This document shows, in pieces, positions 1-8,972 of a stretch of DNA of 64,000 nt. The DNA is from Paenibacillus sp. RC67 (GTDB lineage Bacteria > Bacillota > Bacilli > Paenibacillales > NBRC-103111): contig NZ_CP125098.1 of the NCBI RefSeq assembly GCF_030020805.1, positions 3,309,501 to 3,373,500 of the forward strand, written 5' to 3'. Position 1 is the first letter of the stretch. Each line of letters starts with the position of its first letter. The notes beneath the pieces are model-generated. The model searched no databases. It was not told the DNA's origin and saw only the letters and a list, made by a program, of their open reading frames with translations. The position numbers were made by a program, and so were the translations under genes.

Positions 1-1362
1 CAGCTGTTGAGAATGTTTAAAGAGCGGATGAATGCAAGTCCGATCGATTATTTAATCCAGCAGCGTATGTTGAAAGCGAAGCAGCGATTATTGACAACGA
101 ATTTTACACTTCAAGAAATTGCCGAGAGTGTAGGCTATTCGGACAGCTATTATTTCAGCCGGATGTTCAAGAAATATGAAGGGGTTTCTCCGACTGCTTT
201 CAAAGAAAATGCTCATCGGAAAGAAAAGAGTCCATATAATCCATCCGGATTGTCGAGATATTCTATTGCTGGTGGCAAGCTTCGACGTTATATTGATGAT
301 GGTTATGAGAATCATTATCAGTATAAAAGAGAGGGCGACTTACTTATGTTCAGAAAGTCCACAACATCTATGCTTGCAACCTTGTTATTTTGTATAACCC
401 TATTGTTAAGTGCATGCGCTAACGGTACGAACCAGTCCAATCCAACTGGAGGAATGGATGCGAGCGGCAAGCCTGCGGCTTCAGCTTCTCAAGCTTCACA
501 GACCCCTGAACCGGATACCCCCAGAGTGATTAAGCATGCTATGGGTGAAGTCACAATAACGGGTACTCCGAAACGCGTCATTATTTTGACAAATGAAGGA
601 ACAGAGGCTTTACTTGCTCTAGGGATAAAACCGATAGGTGCAGTGAAATCCTGGATTGGAGATCCATGGTATAACCACATTAAAGACGATATGAAGGATG
701 TTACGGTGGTCGGAGACGAGATGCAGCCGAACCTAGAGATGATCGCAAGTCTTAAACCGGATCTGATTATCGGAAACAAAGTGAGACAAGAGAAAGTATA
801 TGAGCAGTTGAAAAAAATCGCACCGACCGTATTCTCCGAAGATCTTGGAGGAGACTGGAGAGCTAACTTCAAGCTATATATGGAAGCCGTGAATAAGAAA
901 GAAGAAGGGAACAAAGCCTTAGCTGCTTTCGATAAACGCGTGAACGAAGTGAAAGCCAAGCTTGGAAATAAAGCTGCTACGAAAATATCAGTCGTCCGTT
1001 TCTCTGCATCTCAAGTGCGCATTTATCAGAAGCAGACCTTCTCGGGTGTATTGTTAAGCCAATTAGGCTTTGCCCGTCCCGCATCTCAAGATAAGGATGG
1101 CAATATAGAGGTCATGACCAAAGAGAAGCTTCCGGATATGGACGGAGACGTAATGTTCTATTTCGTGACGGAGACTGCAGGCAAGAACGATGCCAGCAAG
1201 GTGGTTCAAGAATGGATGAACGAGCCGTTGTTCAAAAACTTGAATGTATCCAAGAACAACAAGATCAAACAGGTCGACGAGGCTATATGGAACTCTGCCG
1301 GAGGTTATGAAGCCGCTAATTTGTTATTGGATGATCTAGTAACCTACTTTGATGTGAAATAG
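1..1362 (+). CDS. AraC-type HTH regulator reading on into a siderophore-binding lipoprotein (5' end outside window)
   Basis: The frame is open at the left edge, so the start lies outside the window. The first 70 or so residues are an AraC C-terminal DNA-binding domain (two HTHs ending in the typical YFSRMFKK-YEGVSP segment). A linker of about 45 residues follows, and then, with no stop codon, a lipoprotein signal (basic start, hydrophobic core, lipobox LLSAC) and a TroA/FhuD-like iron-siderophore binding domain of about 300 residues. An internal ATG at 346, preceded by a purine-rich AGAGAGGG, could start the lipoprotein separately. By analogy with Btr-type regulators the two halves probably couple siderophore sensing to uptake gene control. 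Which product is made cannot be told from sequence. Confidence 0.8.
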   Translation, partial: QLLRMFKERMNASPIDYLIQQRMLKAKQRLLTTNFTLQEIAESVGYSDSYYFSRMFKKYEGVSPTAFKENAHRKEKSPYNPSGLSRYSIAGGKLRRYIDDGYENHYQYKREGDLLMFRKSTTSMLATLLFCITLLLSACANGTNQSNPTGGMDASGKPAASASQASQTPEPDTPRVIKHAMGEVTITGTPKRVIILTNEGTEALLALGIKPIGAVKSWIGDPWYNHIKDDMKDVTVVGDEMQPNLEMIASLKPDLIIGNKVRQEKVYEQLKKIAPTVFSEDLGGDWRANFKLYMEAVNKKEEGNKALAAFDKRVNEVKAKLGNKAATKISVVRFSASQVRIYQKQTFSGVLLSQLGFARPASQDKDGNIEVMTKEKLPDMDGDVMFYFVTETAGKNDASKVVQEWMNEPLFKNLNVSKNNKIKQVDEAIWNSAGGYEAANLLLDDLVTYFDVK

Positions 1363-1548
1363 TCAATGATGATACATAGTATAAATGGAGAAGCTTGAGT
1401 GATCAGGCTTCTTAATGTTTGAAGTCGGCATATGAAGGAGCTCCATAATTCCTTTTTTATCAAATACCGCAGGAATGCTTATGACTACGCAGAATATATA
1501 GAGAATAACTGGATAAATCATTCCACATTTACAAGGAGTATTAGTAAA

Positions 1549-3138
1549 ATGAGCGAAAGCAATTTGCAAATCACGGTTATACAACTAAAAGCGGATAAGA
1601 CAATCTTGAGATTGGATGAACCGGCTTGGTTGTTTTTGAGTGGAACGATGAGCGACGGTAGCGAAGCCAATTTTATGGGGGTCAAAACGACCTATACCTA
1701 CAGTGATCATGATGTGTTGGCTAACGTAACCCAAATGGGAGTCGGCGCATATGTACGTGCGGGCACCAAGGCGAGTGGATCAGCCATCGTTACCGTTAAC
1801 GTTGCTTTGCCGAACGGTACTTTGTTGACCGACCAAGTAAGTCTTCAGGTCATTGCTGAGCCGGAACGCCCGTTTATTCACGCCTACCATCAGACGTTAA
1901 CTATGAAAATAAGTGTATGCTCCAACGATGGGACTGTGTTCAGCACGTTCGAACAATGCTTGGAAACGATTAAGAAAATCGATAGGCTCACGCGTGGAAT
2001 ACCAAAAATCGTCTATCTGTCCGGCTGGCAGTATGGGGGTCACGATACAGGGTATCCAGCTTGGGACATCGTCAATCCGAAGCTCAAGCGATCCGAGGAC
2101 ACATCGGCATTGCACAGCTTGAAATGGCTGATGGATGAAGCTTTCGTGTATCATACGACCGTTAGCTTGCATGTAAATATGCTGGATATCAACCCAAGCA
2201 GCCCGATGTGGGATACCTATGTAGAACGTGATCTTCTGGCTCGGAATGAAGACGGGAGCTTAAAAAAGTATTTGTGGGGATATCCGATCAGCTTCACTAG
2301 AGAGTGGAACGCAGGGTTTACCCAAATCCGAATGGATCAGCTCATTCAAATGCTGCCTCTGCAAAGAGCGGGCACTATTCATATCGATGCATTCCATCAG
2401 CTAATTCCCAGAAACGAGCATGAGACCATTAGTCCTTATCATAAAATAAGCGTAGAAGAAGAGACAGAAACTCAAAAGAAAATATTTCGTTATTGGCGTG
2501 ACCGGGGAATTGATGTTACATCGGAGTTTGATAACAAATACAGAGTCGATCCTCTGTTGGGACTCCAGCCCATGGCGTGGCACTTTGGGAAGCTTGATCC
2601 GATGAAGGTGCCTGCATCCCTTTGTATCGGCGGCGAGGGTGGCGATCCCCGATTTGGCGTCTCCATGCTGGGACAGAAAACGATTAAGACGGATCCGGAA
2701 CAGCTGGAAGGCTTTCTCGATGAATTTTGCCGCAAAACATTATGCTGGTATTATTTAAATCGTCTTGAACGTCTGTCAGATATAGAAGGAGTTGTTACAT
2801 TCTCAGATGGGGTAACCAGCTTCATCGAAAATGACGCAGCCGTTATCCGTCAAGGGAATGTGCTGCTGCGCAGCGGACACGATTTGTTCGTTCCAGCACT
2901 ATGGAATGAGAACAAGCATAAGGAGATTATTGCCTTTAGTAGAAGCGGGTATGAGAATCGCACCTGGATACTTCCGATTAGTTGGCAGGACATCGAACAG
3001 GTAGATCTATATCATATTGCTTTGGATGGTCCCATTTTGTTGGAACGAGGAGTAGATGCTGCCCATGGTAAGCTCACATTGAGCGTTGCCAAAGGCCAAG
3101 CCATTTCCATCGTGCCGACAGGCGCAATACTAGCGTAG
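1549..3138 (+). CDS. GH101-like glycosidase with N-terminal Ig-like domain, cytoplasmic
   Basis: The frame is open from 1432, but ATG 1549 is the better start because ACAAGGAG lies about ten bases upstream; this gives 529 residues. Residues of about 1-115 look like a bacterial Ig-like (Big) domain. The rest resembles a GH101-type (endo-alpha-N-acetylgalactosaminidase-like) barrel: a GWQYGGHDTGYPAWD segment, then a HIDAFH strand with Asp280 and a VTSEFD strand with Glu326 as candidate nucleophile and acid/base. No signal peptide or membrane segment is seen, so it would act inside the cell on imported glycan pieces. Known GH101 enzymes are large and secreted, so this is a compact intracellular relative at best; the family call is from motifs only. 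Confidence 0.55.
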   Translation: MSESNLQITVIQLKADKTILRLDEPAWLFLSGTMSDGSEANFMGVKTTYTYSDHDVLANVTQMGVGAYVRAGTKASGSAIVTVNVALPNGTLLTDQVSLQVIAEPERPFIHAYHQTLTMKISVCSNDGTVFSTFEQCLETIKKIDRLTRGIPKIVYLSGWQYGGHDTGYPAWDIVNPKLKRSEDTSALHSLKWLMDEAFVYHTTVSLHVNMLDINPSSPMWDTYVERDLLARNEDGSLKKYLWGYPISFTREWNAGFTQIRMDQLIQMLPLQRAGTIHIDAFHQLIPRNEHETISPYHKISVEEETETQKKIFRYWRDRGIDVTSEFDNKYRVDPLLGLQPMAWHFGKLDPMKVPASLCIGGEGGDPRFGVSMLGQKTIKTDPEQLEGFLDEFCRKTLCWYYLNRLERLSDIEGVVTFSDGVTSFIENDAAVIRQGNVLLRSGHDLFVPALWNENKHKEIIAFSRSGYENRTWILPISWQDIEQVDLYHIALDGPILLERGVDAAHGKLTLSVAKGQAISIVPTGAILA

Positions 3139-3149
3139 CATCAGAAAAC

Positions 3150-3191
3150 CTAATCCTAGGGGGATTGCGCATCCACCTTGGGATTTTTTTA
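3150..3191 (+). terminator. Rho-independent terminator after the glycosidase
   Basis: AATCC and GGATT arms with a partly paired stem are followed by seven T. It separates the glycosidase from the next operon. Confidence 0.6.
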
Positions 3192-3202
3192 ATGAAAACA
3201 TA

Positions 3203-3254
3203 TTGACACATGATACAAGAAACATTAAACTCATTTGTATTAACGTTAATACAA
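3203..3254 (+). promoter_or_regulatory. Promoter with perfect 20-bp palindromic operator
   Basis: The -35 box TTGACA is at 3203-3208, followed by a 17-base spacer and a -10 box TAAACT at 3226-3231. Immediately downstream, at 3235-3254, lies the perfect palindrome TTGTATTAACGTTAATACAA, covering the expected transcription start. The central AACGTT is typical of LacI-family operators. A repressor bound here would block initiation of the operon that begins at 3288. No LacI gene is in the window. Confidence 0.75.
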
Positions 3255-3287
3255 CGTTTGATATTTAACTTTTAAGGAGGAAACCCA

Positions 3288-4325
3288 ATGAGTAGGATGC
3301 AATCCAAGCAAGGTAACCCTTCAAAGCCAAGTGTATACGATCCCATTAGTACTGACCATTATTTGTCCGGGAACAGAGATAATTATTATAAAGGTGATTT
3401 CAAGATCGGTCTTAACTTTTATAGCTTCAGTCATAACTTGAATTCATGGGTCAATGGCGACAAGGAAGGCGCGCCAGCTATAGATACGATGGATGTCATC
3501 CGTTTTGCCAAACAAGCTGGATTTGATGCAGTAGACGTAACAGCCTATTATATTCCCGGGTACGATAACTTGACCATGCCAACGAAGTCGGACGAGGAGA
3601 TTTATGCCTATGCGAGAGATGTAAAGGAGCTTTGCTCCGAATTAGGAATAGCTATTAGCGGCACAGGCATTAAGAATGATTTTGCCGATCTTAATGATGA
3701 ACGGCGAGCCATGGATGTGAAACGAGCGAAGTATTGGATCGATGTAGCTAGCGTAATGGGCGCACCTGTTATGCGTCTTTTTACCGGCTTAATACCAGAG
3801 GATATTATGGATTTGAACTGGGAGACGATAGCTAAAGAAAGAATCGTACCTGCTTTAAGAGAATGTGCTGAGTATGCTGCTGGAAAAGGGGTCATTATCG
3901 GCATGCAAAACCATGGAGATATGGCGACTACAGCCGATCAGGTAGTACGGATACTGAAATGGGTTGATCACCCTAATATCGGAGTCGTTAACGATACTGG
4001 ATTTTACAAGGAATTTCAAGCGCCCAACGGAATAGACTATGACTGGTATGCTGACATTGAAGCCGTGCTGCCTTATACGGTGAACTTTCAAGTGAAGAGG
4101 AAGTCGGCTGGCGCGAATACGGATGTTCTTATCGACCTGGAAGAGTTATTTACGAGAATTCGCTACAGTCATTATCGTGGTTATATTCCGTTAGAAACCT
4201 TATGGGTTCCCGGTGATGAGAATCATCCCAAAGAGCTTTCGACGCCGCCATTTGAGCAAGTTCGAGATTTTCTTAATAAGATCAAAGCCGCATCGGAAAG
4301 CACTAAAAAAGGACCTAAATCATGA
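3288..4325 (+). CDS. Sugar phosphate isomerase/epimerase (xylose isomerase-like TIM barrel)
   Basis: Protein of 345 residues of the AP-endonuclease-2/xylose-isomerase-like TIM barrel family. The segment KIGLNFYSFSHNLNSW, the GFDAVDVTAYY strand, the GTGI strand and the late PLETLWVPG strand fit the fold and the metal-site positions. The start ATG 3288 has AAGGAGGAAA at ideal spacing. It is the first gene of a five-gene operon, directly behind the 3203-3254 promoter and operator. Members isomerise or epimerise sugars, inosose or keto sugars; the exact substrate cannot be read from the sequence. Probably cytoplasmic. Confidence 0.85.
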   Translation: MSRMQSKQGNPSKPSVYDPISTDHYLSGNRDNYYKGDFKIGLNFYSFSHNLNSWVNGDKEGAPAIDTMDVIRFAKQAGFDAVDVTAYYIPGYDNLTMPTKSDEEIYAYARDVKELCSELGIAISGTGIKNDFADLNDERRAMDVKRAKYWIDVASVMGAPVMRLFTGLIPEDIMDLNWETIAKERIVPALRECAEYAAGKGVIIGMQNHGDMATTADQVVRILKWVDHPNIGVVNDTGFYKEFQAPNGIDYDWYADIEAVLPYTVNFQVKRKSAGANTDVLIDLEELFTRIRYSHYRGYIPLETLWVPGDENHPKELSTPPFEQVRDFLNKIKAASESTKKGPKS

Positions 4326-4382
4326 GAGCTTGTCGTATTTAAGCAGTTGTGATCTATATTAAGTTCAGCGGGAGGATTAACA

Positions 4383-5195
4383 ATGAAATTAGGTTTCAGT
4401 ACGATAGGCTGTCCCAGTTGGAATCTGGACGAAATGATAGCTTTCACCAAAGCTACTGGTTATGAAGGCATTGAGATCAGGTTCGTCCGCGGTGGGGTCA
4501 ATTTGTGGGAGATGGAAGAATTTCAGCCAGAGACCTTACCTGCGACACGAGAGAAATTGGAACAAAACGGCATCGAGGTTATAAGTATCGACACCAGTGT
4601 CAGATTCGTATCCAAGGCACCGGAGGATATAGATAAACAGCTAGAGATGGTGAGGCATAATGTTAACATTGCATCAGCATTAGGAGCACCCTATATCCGG
4701 GTGTTTGGCGGGCCTATACCGAAGGAACGAACAAGAGAACAAACATTGGAATGTATCATATCAGGGTTGAACCAGACGGTTGAATTAGCTGGGCAGCAAG
4801 GTGTTACCGTCCTTTTGGAGACTCATGATCATTTCAGTACAGGAGAGCAAGTGATGCCCATTCTTGACCATGTAAAAGGTCTTCATATATTGTGGGACAT
4901 TCTCCATTCCTATCGACATGGTGAAGCTTTTGCAGAAACCTATAGATTAATCGGTGACAGAATTAAGCATGTGCATATTAAAGATGCTTCTGTATTCTCT
5001 CCCGCAGGCTTTGATTACAAGATGATAGGCGAAGGGAAAATTCCGGTGGCGGATGCCGTTGAAGTGCTCCGTAGCCATGGTTACTCCGGTTACTTGAACT
5101 TCGAGTGGGAAAAAGGATGGCATCCGGAGATCGAAGAACCAGAAATAGCGCTTCCACATTATGTGACGGCGATGAAGAAGATACTGGGACAATAG
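4383..5195 (+). CDS. Sugar phosphate isomerase/epimerase, second paralogue
   Basis: Protein of 270 residues, a compact xylose-isomerase-like TIM barrel. Visible metal-ligand strands are VLLETHDHF (Glu), HILWDILHS (Asp), KHVHIKDAS (His) and LNFEWEKG (Glu). ATG 4383 follows a GGGAGG ribosome binding site and lies 57 bases after the previous stop. It is shorter than the 3288 product and of a different subgroup, so the two probably catalyse successive steps. It resembles IolE/IolI/Hyi-type proteins; substrate unknown. Confidence 0.85.
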   Translation: MKLGFSTIGCPSWNLDEMIAFTKATGYEGIEIRFVRGGVNLWEMEEFQPETLPATREKLEQNGIEVISIDTSVRFVSKAPEDIDKQLEMVRHNVNIASALGAPYIRVFGGPIPKERTREQTLECIISGLNQTVELAGQQGVTVLLETHDHFSTGEQVMPILDHVKGLHILWDILHSYRHGEAFAETYRLIGDRIKHVHIKDASVFSPAGFDYKMIGEGKIPVADAVEVLRSHGYSGYLNFEWEKGWHPEIEEPEIALPHYVTAMKKILGQ

Positions 5196-5206
5196 GAGAG
5201 AATGTT

Positions 5207-6388
5207 ATGAAGAAAGTCATCGTAGGTATTATTGGAAGCGGTTTTTCTGCCACATTACATGTGGAGGCGCTTCAAAAAGTATACGGTGTCGATGTGGTTA
5301 TCAAAGCCGTTGCAGGGAACAGCAAAGAAAAAGCCGAGGCGTTTGCGAAAAAGCATCTTATCCCGATCGTCTACTCAACTTATCAGGAGTTGTTGTCAGA
5401 CGAAGAAATCCATGTTGTGGACTTATGTGTCCCGAACGTTATGCATGCGCATATCGCTATAGAGGCCGCCAATGCAGGTAAACATATTATTTGTGAAAAG
5501 CCGATTACAGGTTATTTTGGATCTCCTGAAGCTGTATCAGATCAGAGCGAGACAACGTACGCCAGGGTTGCGCTGCAAGGAGCTTTGCAATCGGCAGACG
5601 CTATTCTTCATGCGGTTGAACAGAATCAGGTTAAATTCATGTATGCAGAGAACTGGGTCTATGCTCCTTCGGTTGTGAAAGCCAAGCGGCTGCTGCAGGC
5701 AGGCGGCGGAACCATACTGGATATTCGAGCGGAGGAGAGCCATAGTGGTTCCCATGCTAAGGCTTCGAAAAGATTGGAAACCGCTGGGGGAGGTTCACTG
5801 TTGATCTTGGGCTCTCATCCGATCGCTGCTGCGATTCATCTTAAGCATTTTGAAGGCAGGCTTAAAGGAGGGAATCCAATCAGGGTGCAATCGGTCTTGG
5901 CAGAGACCGCTTCAATTACCAAGAATTCTTCATTTCAGGAGGAAAGTAAGCACTGGTTAGTTACGGATTGGGACAACGTTGAAACTTGGGCGAGTCTCAT
6001 TATGAACTTCACGGATGGAACCAAGGCAGTCATTTTTGCATCATTCGCTGTATTAGGTGGTGTCAGAAATGTTTTGGATATTTATACATCTAATTCTGTT
6101 ATCAAGTGCAACATGACCCCTAACGACAGCTGTGTAGTCTATGCGCCTAGTACGGATATATTTGCACAGGAATACATTGCGGAAAAGCTGGAGACAAAGG
6201 CGGGTTGGAACTACACGAATCCGGATGAAGATTGGGTCCGAGGATATCCGCAGGAAATGCAGGACTTTATGGAATGTATAGCTGAAGATAGGCAGCCTGT
6301 GTCGGATGGCCAACTGTCGCGCGATGTCATAGAGGTCATCTATTCAGCTTATGTATCAGCGGAGACAGGAACAAGGGTGTATCTTTAA
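5207..6388 (+). CDS. Gfo/Idh/MocA family NAD(P)-dependent oxidoreductase
   Basis: ATG 5207 is chosen over longer in-frame starts because TAGGAGAG lies just upstream and the Rossmann strand then begins at residue 3; the product is 393 residues. The N-terminal Rossmann fold has GIIGSGF, and the family signature CEKPITG is present. The C-terminal alpha/beta domain contains LGSHPIAAAIH, where a conserved His is expected. Family members oxidise hydroxyls of sugars or inositols. Only 11 bases separate it from the preceding isomerase, so the genes are co-transcribed and probably translationally coupled. Confidence 0.85.
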   Translation: MKKVIVGIIGSGFSATLHVEALQKVYGVDVVIKAVAGNSKEKAEAFAKKHLIPIVYSTYQELLSDEEIHVVDLCVPNVMHAHIAIEAANAGKHIICEKPITGYFGSPEAVSDQSETTYARVALQGALQSADAILHAVEQNQVKFMYAENWVYAPSVVKAKRLLQAGGGTILDIRAEESHSGSHAKASKRLETAGGGSLLILGSHPIAAAIHLKHFEGRLKGGNPIRVQSVLAETASITKNSSFQEESKHWLVTDWDNVETWASLIMNFTDGTKAVIFASFAVLGGVRNVLDIYTSNSVIKCNMTPNDSCVVYAPSTDIFAQEYIAEKLETKAGWNYTNPDEDWVRGYPQEMQDFMECIAEDRQPVSDGQLSRDVIEVIYSAYVSAETGTRVYL

Positions 6389-6416
6389 CTATTCGCAGTA
6401 CGGAGGAGAGAAGCAA

Positions 6417-6848
6417 ATGATTACTGGAATTACGCATTACGGAGTTAAAGTGAAGGATTTGGAGCGTTCAGCTGCTTTCTATAGAGATATACTCGGATTT
6501 GAGGAAGCATTTCGCTTATTTAATGATGATGGAAGCTTAAGAATTGTCTATTTTCACATCGGTAGAAATCATTTTGTAGAATTGTTTCCAGGTGGGCAGG
6601 AGGAGTATCATTATATCCCGACTGCTGTCGGCATGAATCATCTATGTTATGAGGTAGATGATGCCTATGCAACGGTGGAGCATATTAAAGCCAAAGGCTA
6701 TCCGCTAGAAAAGGAAATTGAAAAAGGACGAAGCGGCTGTCTGCAGTTCTGGATACTTGATCCCGACGGCAATCGTATCGAAATGATGCAATTGCTGCCG
6801 GATTCGCTGCAGGCTAAGGCACTTCGAGAATTTCAAGCAAGGGAATAA
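6417..6848 (+). CDS. VOC/glyoxalase superfamily protein
   Basis: Protein of 143 residues with the paired beta-alpha-beta-beta-beta modules of the vicinal oxygen chelate family: ITHYGVKVKDLERSAAFYRDILGF, then HFVELF, MNHLCYEVDD and GNRIEMMQ. The His, Glu, His and Glu at these places are the expected metal ligands. ATG 6417 has CGGAGGAGAG upstream. Lying inside a sugar-catabolic operon, it may act as an epimerase, dioxygenase or lyase on an intermediate; the reaction is not determined. Confidence 0.8.
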   Translation: MITGITHYGVKVKDLERSAAFYRDILGFEEAFRLFNDDGSLRIVYFHIGRNHFVELFPGGQEEYHYIPTAVGMNHLCYEVDDAYATVEHIKAKGYPLEKEIEKGRSGCLQFWILDPDGNRIEMMQLLPDSLQAKALREFQARE

Positions 6849-6875
6849 TCACTTTTCCGCAAGGAGTGGAACGGT

Positions 6876-7880
6876 TTGGCGAAATTCAAAGTCGTGATTA
6901 CTGATTATGAATATAGCAGTTTGGCAATTGAACGTAATATTTTGCATCAACTGGATATTGAGTTTGTAACTTCATCGCAGTGCCGGACAGAGGATGAGGT
7001 GATTGAGGCAGCCCATGATGCGGATGCGATTCTTAATCAGTATGCACCTATAACGGAGAAGGTCATCAACAATTTGGCTCATTGTAAGGTGATTTCCCGC
7101 TACGGTGTTGGCGTCAATACTATCGACTTGGATGCAGCAACCCGAAGAGGTATTGTCGTATCCAATTGTACGGATTACTGTATCGATGAGGTAGCCGATC
7201 ATGCACTAGCACTATTACTGGCTTCCGCACGCAAGATTGTCCAACTGAATTCCTTCACGAAGCAAGGCCTTTGGGATTACAAGAAAGGAACGCCAATTTT
7301 CCGCTTAAGAGGAAAAGTATTGGGGTTGATAGGTTTCGGTAAAATTCCACAAAATATTTGCCTAAAAGCAAGAGCTCTAGGCTTGAGAGTGACTGCCTAT
7401 GATCCGTATATATCCAATGCGATTGCGGCGCAATACGGGGTTGAACTTGTCGACTTGGATACTTTGTGTCAACAAGCGGATTATATCTCCATTCACGTCC
7501 CATTGACGCCGAATACTCAAGGACTTATTGGGGCTAAACAATTAAGCCAGATGAAACGCGAGGCTATCCTAATTAACACTTCCAGAGGACCTCTAATCGA
7601 TGAGTCTGCCATGATCTCGGCACTTCAAAGCTCTCAAATCGCTGGTGCGGGGCTTGATGTGCTTGAGCAGGAACCGATTCTATCGGACAATCCGCTGCTT
7701 CACATGGAGCAAGTTATCCTCACCCCACATGCAGCTTGGTATTCCGAAGAGTCGGAAAAAGAGCTCAAGGGGAAAGTCGCCCAGAACGTTGTGGATGTTC
7801 TCTCCGGTTTTTACCCCCGGTATTTGGCCAATCATGATGTGAAACGAATCCTTAAATTGAATAAACGGAGCTTTGATTGA
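6876..7880 (+). CDS. D-isomer-specific 2-hydroxyacid dehydrogenase
   Basis: Protein of 334 residues starting at TTG 6876, with AAGGAGTGG at good spacing. The catalytic domain segment RYGVGVNTIDLDAAT, the NAD site LGLIGFGKIPQ, the INTSRGPLIDE segment with the substrate Arg, LDVLEQEP and LTPHAAWYS with the catalytic His are all visible. The third glycine of GxGxxG is a Pro (GFGKIP), as in CtBP/phosphoglycerate-dehydrogenase-like relatives. As last gene of the operon it probably reduces or oxidises a 2-keto/2-hydroxy acid from the pathway. A terminator follows. Confidence 0.85.
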   Translation: MAKFKVVITDYEYSSLAIERNILHQLDIEFVTSSQCRTEDEVIEAAHDADAILNQYAPITEKVINNLAHCKVISRYGVGVNTIDLDAATRRGIVVSNCTDYCIDEVADHALALLLASARKIVQLNSFTKQGLWDYKKGTPIFRLRGKVLGLIGFGKIPQNICLKARALGLRVTAYDPYISNAIAAQYGVELVDLDTLCQQADYISIHVPLTPNTQGLIGAKQLSQMKREAILINTSRGPLIDESAMISALQSSQIAGAGLDVLEQEPILSDNPLLHMEQVILTPHAAWYSEESEKELKGKVAQNVVDVLSGFYPRYLANHDVKRILKLNKRSFD

Positions 7881-7891
7881 TAGGAGAAGGG

Positions 7892-7917
7892 GGAGGCGGA
7901 GACGTCACCTCCTTTTT
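7892..7917 (+). terminator. Terminator of the sugar-catabolic operon
   Basis: GGAGG and CCTCC arms with a GC-rich centre are followed by five T. It lies between the convergent 6876 and 7928 genes. Confidence 0.65.
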
Positions 7918-7927
7918 GCTGACTCAT

Positions 7928-8812
7928 CTACTGAACATTTATTTTTTTGCGATAATCTCTAGGAGTCATGCCCTCCATCATCTTGAATGTCTGACCGAAA
8001 TGGGCTAATGTATTGAAGCCGACACGGCTTGCGATCTCAGCTATGGAGTATTCGGTAAGGGCCAGCTCACGTTTGGATTGACGGATGCGAGTATAGATCA
8101 AATATTCGGATATGGTGATGCCGGTCGTTTCTTTAAACAAGTGACACAAATAGTAAGGGCTTACATAAATCATTTCAGCCAATTTCTTAAGCGTAATCGG
8201 TTCACTGTAACGCTCGGACATGTAGCGTATAACCTGCTCAACTCTCGGATTAACCGAGCTGCGTGAAATAGGGGAAGTTCCTTCTGAAGATTTCGTGTGA
8301 ATCAAGCGGTAGATTTCCAAAAGAAGCTCGTTCAAACAGATCGAACAGCTGATTTCGAATAAATCCGTTCTCTTGCGTGCTTCCTCCTCCATTCGGGTCA
8401 ACAGTTCGTTCATCCTCGCAAGCGTTTCACTCGATACGCGAAGGTGCCGATGAGTCATATCTGGGCCTTGTGCAAATAATTGCAAGAAAATAGAGGAAGC
8501 CTGAGGAAGCAGCAGCTCGGGTAAGAAATTGACGACGCTTCGCGAGCAGTCGACCCCCATGCTCGGAGCGCTTTTGTGAGACTCAAACTCGGAAATAAGC
8601 AAAATATCGCCTCCAACCAGAGGATAGATGCGATCTTCAATAAGAAAATTACCGGTACCCTGCTGGAAGAAGTAAATTTCGTACCCTGGATGGGAATGAA
8701 AATCCATATAAAAATGCTTATCGGTTGCACGGTGTTTAATAAAAAAGGGTCGCACACGCAGTCTTTCTTCCACTTCGTATATCCGAAGTCTCTCGTCAGG
8801 TCCGTTTGGCAT
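7928..8812 (-). CDS. AraC-family regulator with cupin sensor domain
   Basis: The frame is open from a TTG at 8848, but ATG 8812 has AAAGGGG about ten bases upstream; this gives 294 residues. Residues of about 20-110 form a cupin-type sensing domain (FHSHPGYEIYFFQQGTG, then GGDILLIS). The last 100 residues carry the two AraC helix-turn-helix motifs (LKKLAEMIYVSPYYLCHLFK and IAEIASRVGFNTLAHFGQTF). It is transcribed divergently from the lyase gene at 8973. Three nearby promoters share a half-site pattern that this protein is the best candidate to bind, probably as an activator responding to an oligosaccharide. Confidence 0.85.
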   Translation of the reverse strand: MPNGPDERLRIYEVEERLRVRPFFIKHRATDKHFYMDFHSHPGYEIYFFQQGTGNFLIEDRIYPLVGGDILLISEFESHKSAPSMGVDCSRSVVNFLPELLLPQASSIFLQLFAQGPDMTHRHLRVSSETLARMNELLTRMEEEARKRTDLFEISCSICLNELLLEIYRLIHTKSSEGTSPISRSSVNPRVEQVIRYMSERYSEPITLKKLAEMIYVSPYYLCHLFKETTGITISEYLIYTRIRQSKRELALTEYSIAEIASRVGFNTLAHFGQTFKMMEGMTPRDYRKKINVQ

Positions 8813-8869
8813 TTCATAGCAGCCCCTTTGCGTGATTACTCTATACAATTACAGCTTACTCTGAGTACT

Positions 8870-8940
8870 GGATTAGCGCAATATATTCATAATTGTCCGC
8901 AATGAAACGAAAGAGTCGGTAGGTACCTTCTTGTTATAAT
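8870..8940 (+). promoter_or_regulatory. Lyase promoter: 21-bp-spaced CGCAAT direct repeats and extended -10
   Basis: CGCAAT occurs at 8877-8882 and again at 8898-8903, exactly 21 bases apart, in the same orientation. TATAAT is at 8935-8940 with an upstream TG (TTGTTATAAT), and no good -35 is present. This is the layout expected for an AraC activator binding next to the polymerase. The promoter of the 12847 gene has the same arrangement. Confidence 0.65.
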
Positions 8941-8972
8941 TGTAGCAATTCAGTAAATCGAGAGGGGATAGT

